Below the pieces are notes generated by a model. The model did not search any database. It had not been told where the DNA came from and was given only the letters and a program-made list of their open reading frames with translations. From Tetrahymena elliotti 4EA (taxonomy: Eukaryota > Ciliophora > Oligohymenophorea > Hymenostomatida > Tetrahymenidae), in contig JH720319.1 of NCBI GenBank assembly GCA_000231825.2, positions 872,592 through 936,591 of the forward strand: a DNA stretch of 64,000 nucleotides, read 5' to 3'. The number at the start of each line of letters is the position of its first letter. The stretch's first letter is position 1. Shown piece by piece: positions 63,524-64,000 of this stretch. Made by a program: the position numbers and the translations under genes.

Positions 63524-64000
63524 ATGAATGCAAAAGAATTGCAAATGATTGGTGAGCTTATCGATAACCCTTAAAGAATAGAAGCATGCATGGAATCTAA
63601 TGAAGTCATGTATTTATGCCTTGACTGCAGTATTAAAGACCCAAAAATTTATGTTTATATTTGTCAAAACTGCCTTGAGAGTAAAACTCATAAGAAACAC
63701 AAAATTATATAAACTGATAATGGTGATCTAAGTGAAAGGTGCAGCTGTGGAGATTCTGAAATGCTTGGTGTAGTTATAGAATGTGATAATCATAATAAAA
63801 ATACTCATGCTTTGAGATAAAAAGTTGATAAAAAAGTATCACCCTAAACATAAAGCGCCTTTGAGCATTTTGCAATGGTTAATTTTACTAGAATATTTAA
63901 AACTTTAGAAAGTAATATAGGAAACAGCAGTACAAATAGTAGTGAAATCGTTGATACTTTCTATGAATAATTTATGGATATATCAATAAAATAGCCATAA
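63524..64000 (+). CDS. UBR-box zinc-finger protein, N-terminal part (runs off the window)
   Basis: Probably the start of an N-recognin-type E3 ubiquitin ligase, which binds N-terminal degrons of substrates. The visible 159 codons start MNAKELQMIGELIDNPQRIE. Residues about 24-85 carry a UBR-box-like pattern of Cys and His: C..........YLCLDC, then VYICQNCLESKTHKKHK, then RCSCGDSEM and CDNHNKNTH. The order (C..C, C..C, H..H, CxCGD, later H...H) matches the UBR zinc fold, and CSCGD corresponds to the CDCGD signature with Ser in place of Asp. The region after residue 100 looks helical. The gene continues past the right end, so the catalytic domain cannot be seen. A PHD-like finger is a less likely alternative. 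Confidence 0.75.

Noticed and set aside
1..64000. tRNA, rRNA, snRNA, CRISPR arrays, transposases and telomeric repeats
   Set aside because: I looked for TTCGA-type T-loops, known snRNA and 7SL cores, repeated spacer arrays, DDE or reverse-transcriptase motifs, and GGGGTT/CCCCAA runs. None were found by eye.

Overview
The window is nuclear DNA of a ciliate. It is extremely A+T-rich, and the coding frames run through many in-frame TAA and TAG triplets and end only at TGA, so TAA and TAG read as glutamine. Introns are mostly 45-100 bp, AT-rich and GT...AG. This combination fits a Tetrahymena-like oligohymenophorean macronuclear genome. I built every gene model by reading the sequence with that code, and all exon lengths add up to whole codon numbers.

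Layout. From 1 to 20.5 kb there are five recognisable regulatory or metabolic genes: a small bromodomain protein (468-1634, minus), an ELM2-domain chromatin protein (3433-5790, minus), a 12-helix MFS transporter (11125-13491, plus, with a 915-bp intron), a Wee1-type kinase (14467-16624, minus) and a SAM-dependent methyltransferase embedded in a low-complexity protein (18041-20488, minus). A degenerate tandem repeat with a recent 130-bp inverted repeat lies at 9.06-10.4 kb in a 5.3-kb gene-free stretch. From 24.5 to 33.5 kb there are three less familiar genes on the minus strand: a 481-aa protein of unknown function, a multi-intron coiled-coil protein, and an 858-aa protein made of two copies of a two-module unit.

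From 34.25 to 62.56 kb the window is filled by a head-to-tail array of three giant paralogs (about 2993, 3020 and 3006 aa), all on the minus strand and only about 350 bp apart. Each encodes a signal peptide, an N-terminal Cys-rich module, WD/propeller-like repeats, a 'GGAI/GGGI' beta-helix-like segment, a second Cys-rich module with a GxxGP[IV]CxxCD signature, eight or nine membrane helices and a Q/N-rich cytosolic tail. This array is the most unusual content here: a lineage-specific family of very large surface receptor- or adhesin-like proteins of unknown function. A plus-strand gene starting with a UBR-box zinc finger begins at 63524 and runs off the window.

Working together: the bromodomain and ELM2 genes could both act in histone-acetylation-linked chromatin regulation and Wee1 acts in cell-cycle control, but nothing in the sequence shows co-regulation. 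No tRNA, rRNA, CRISPR array, transposase or telomere repeat was recognised.
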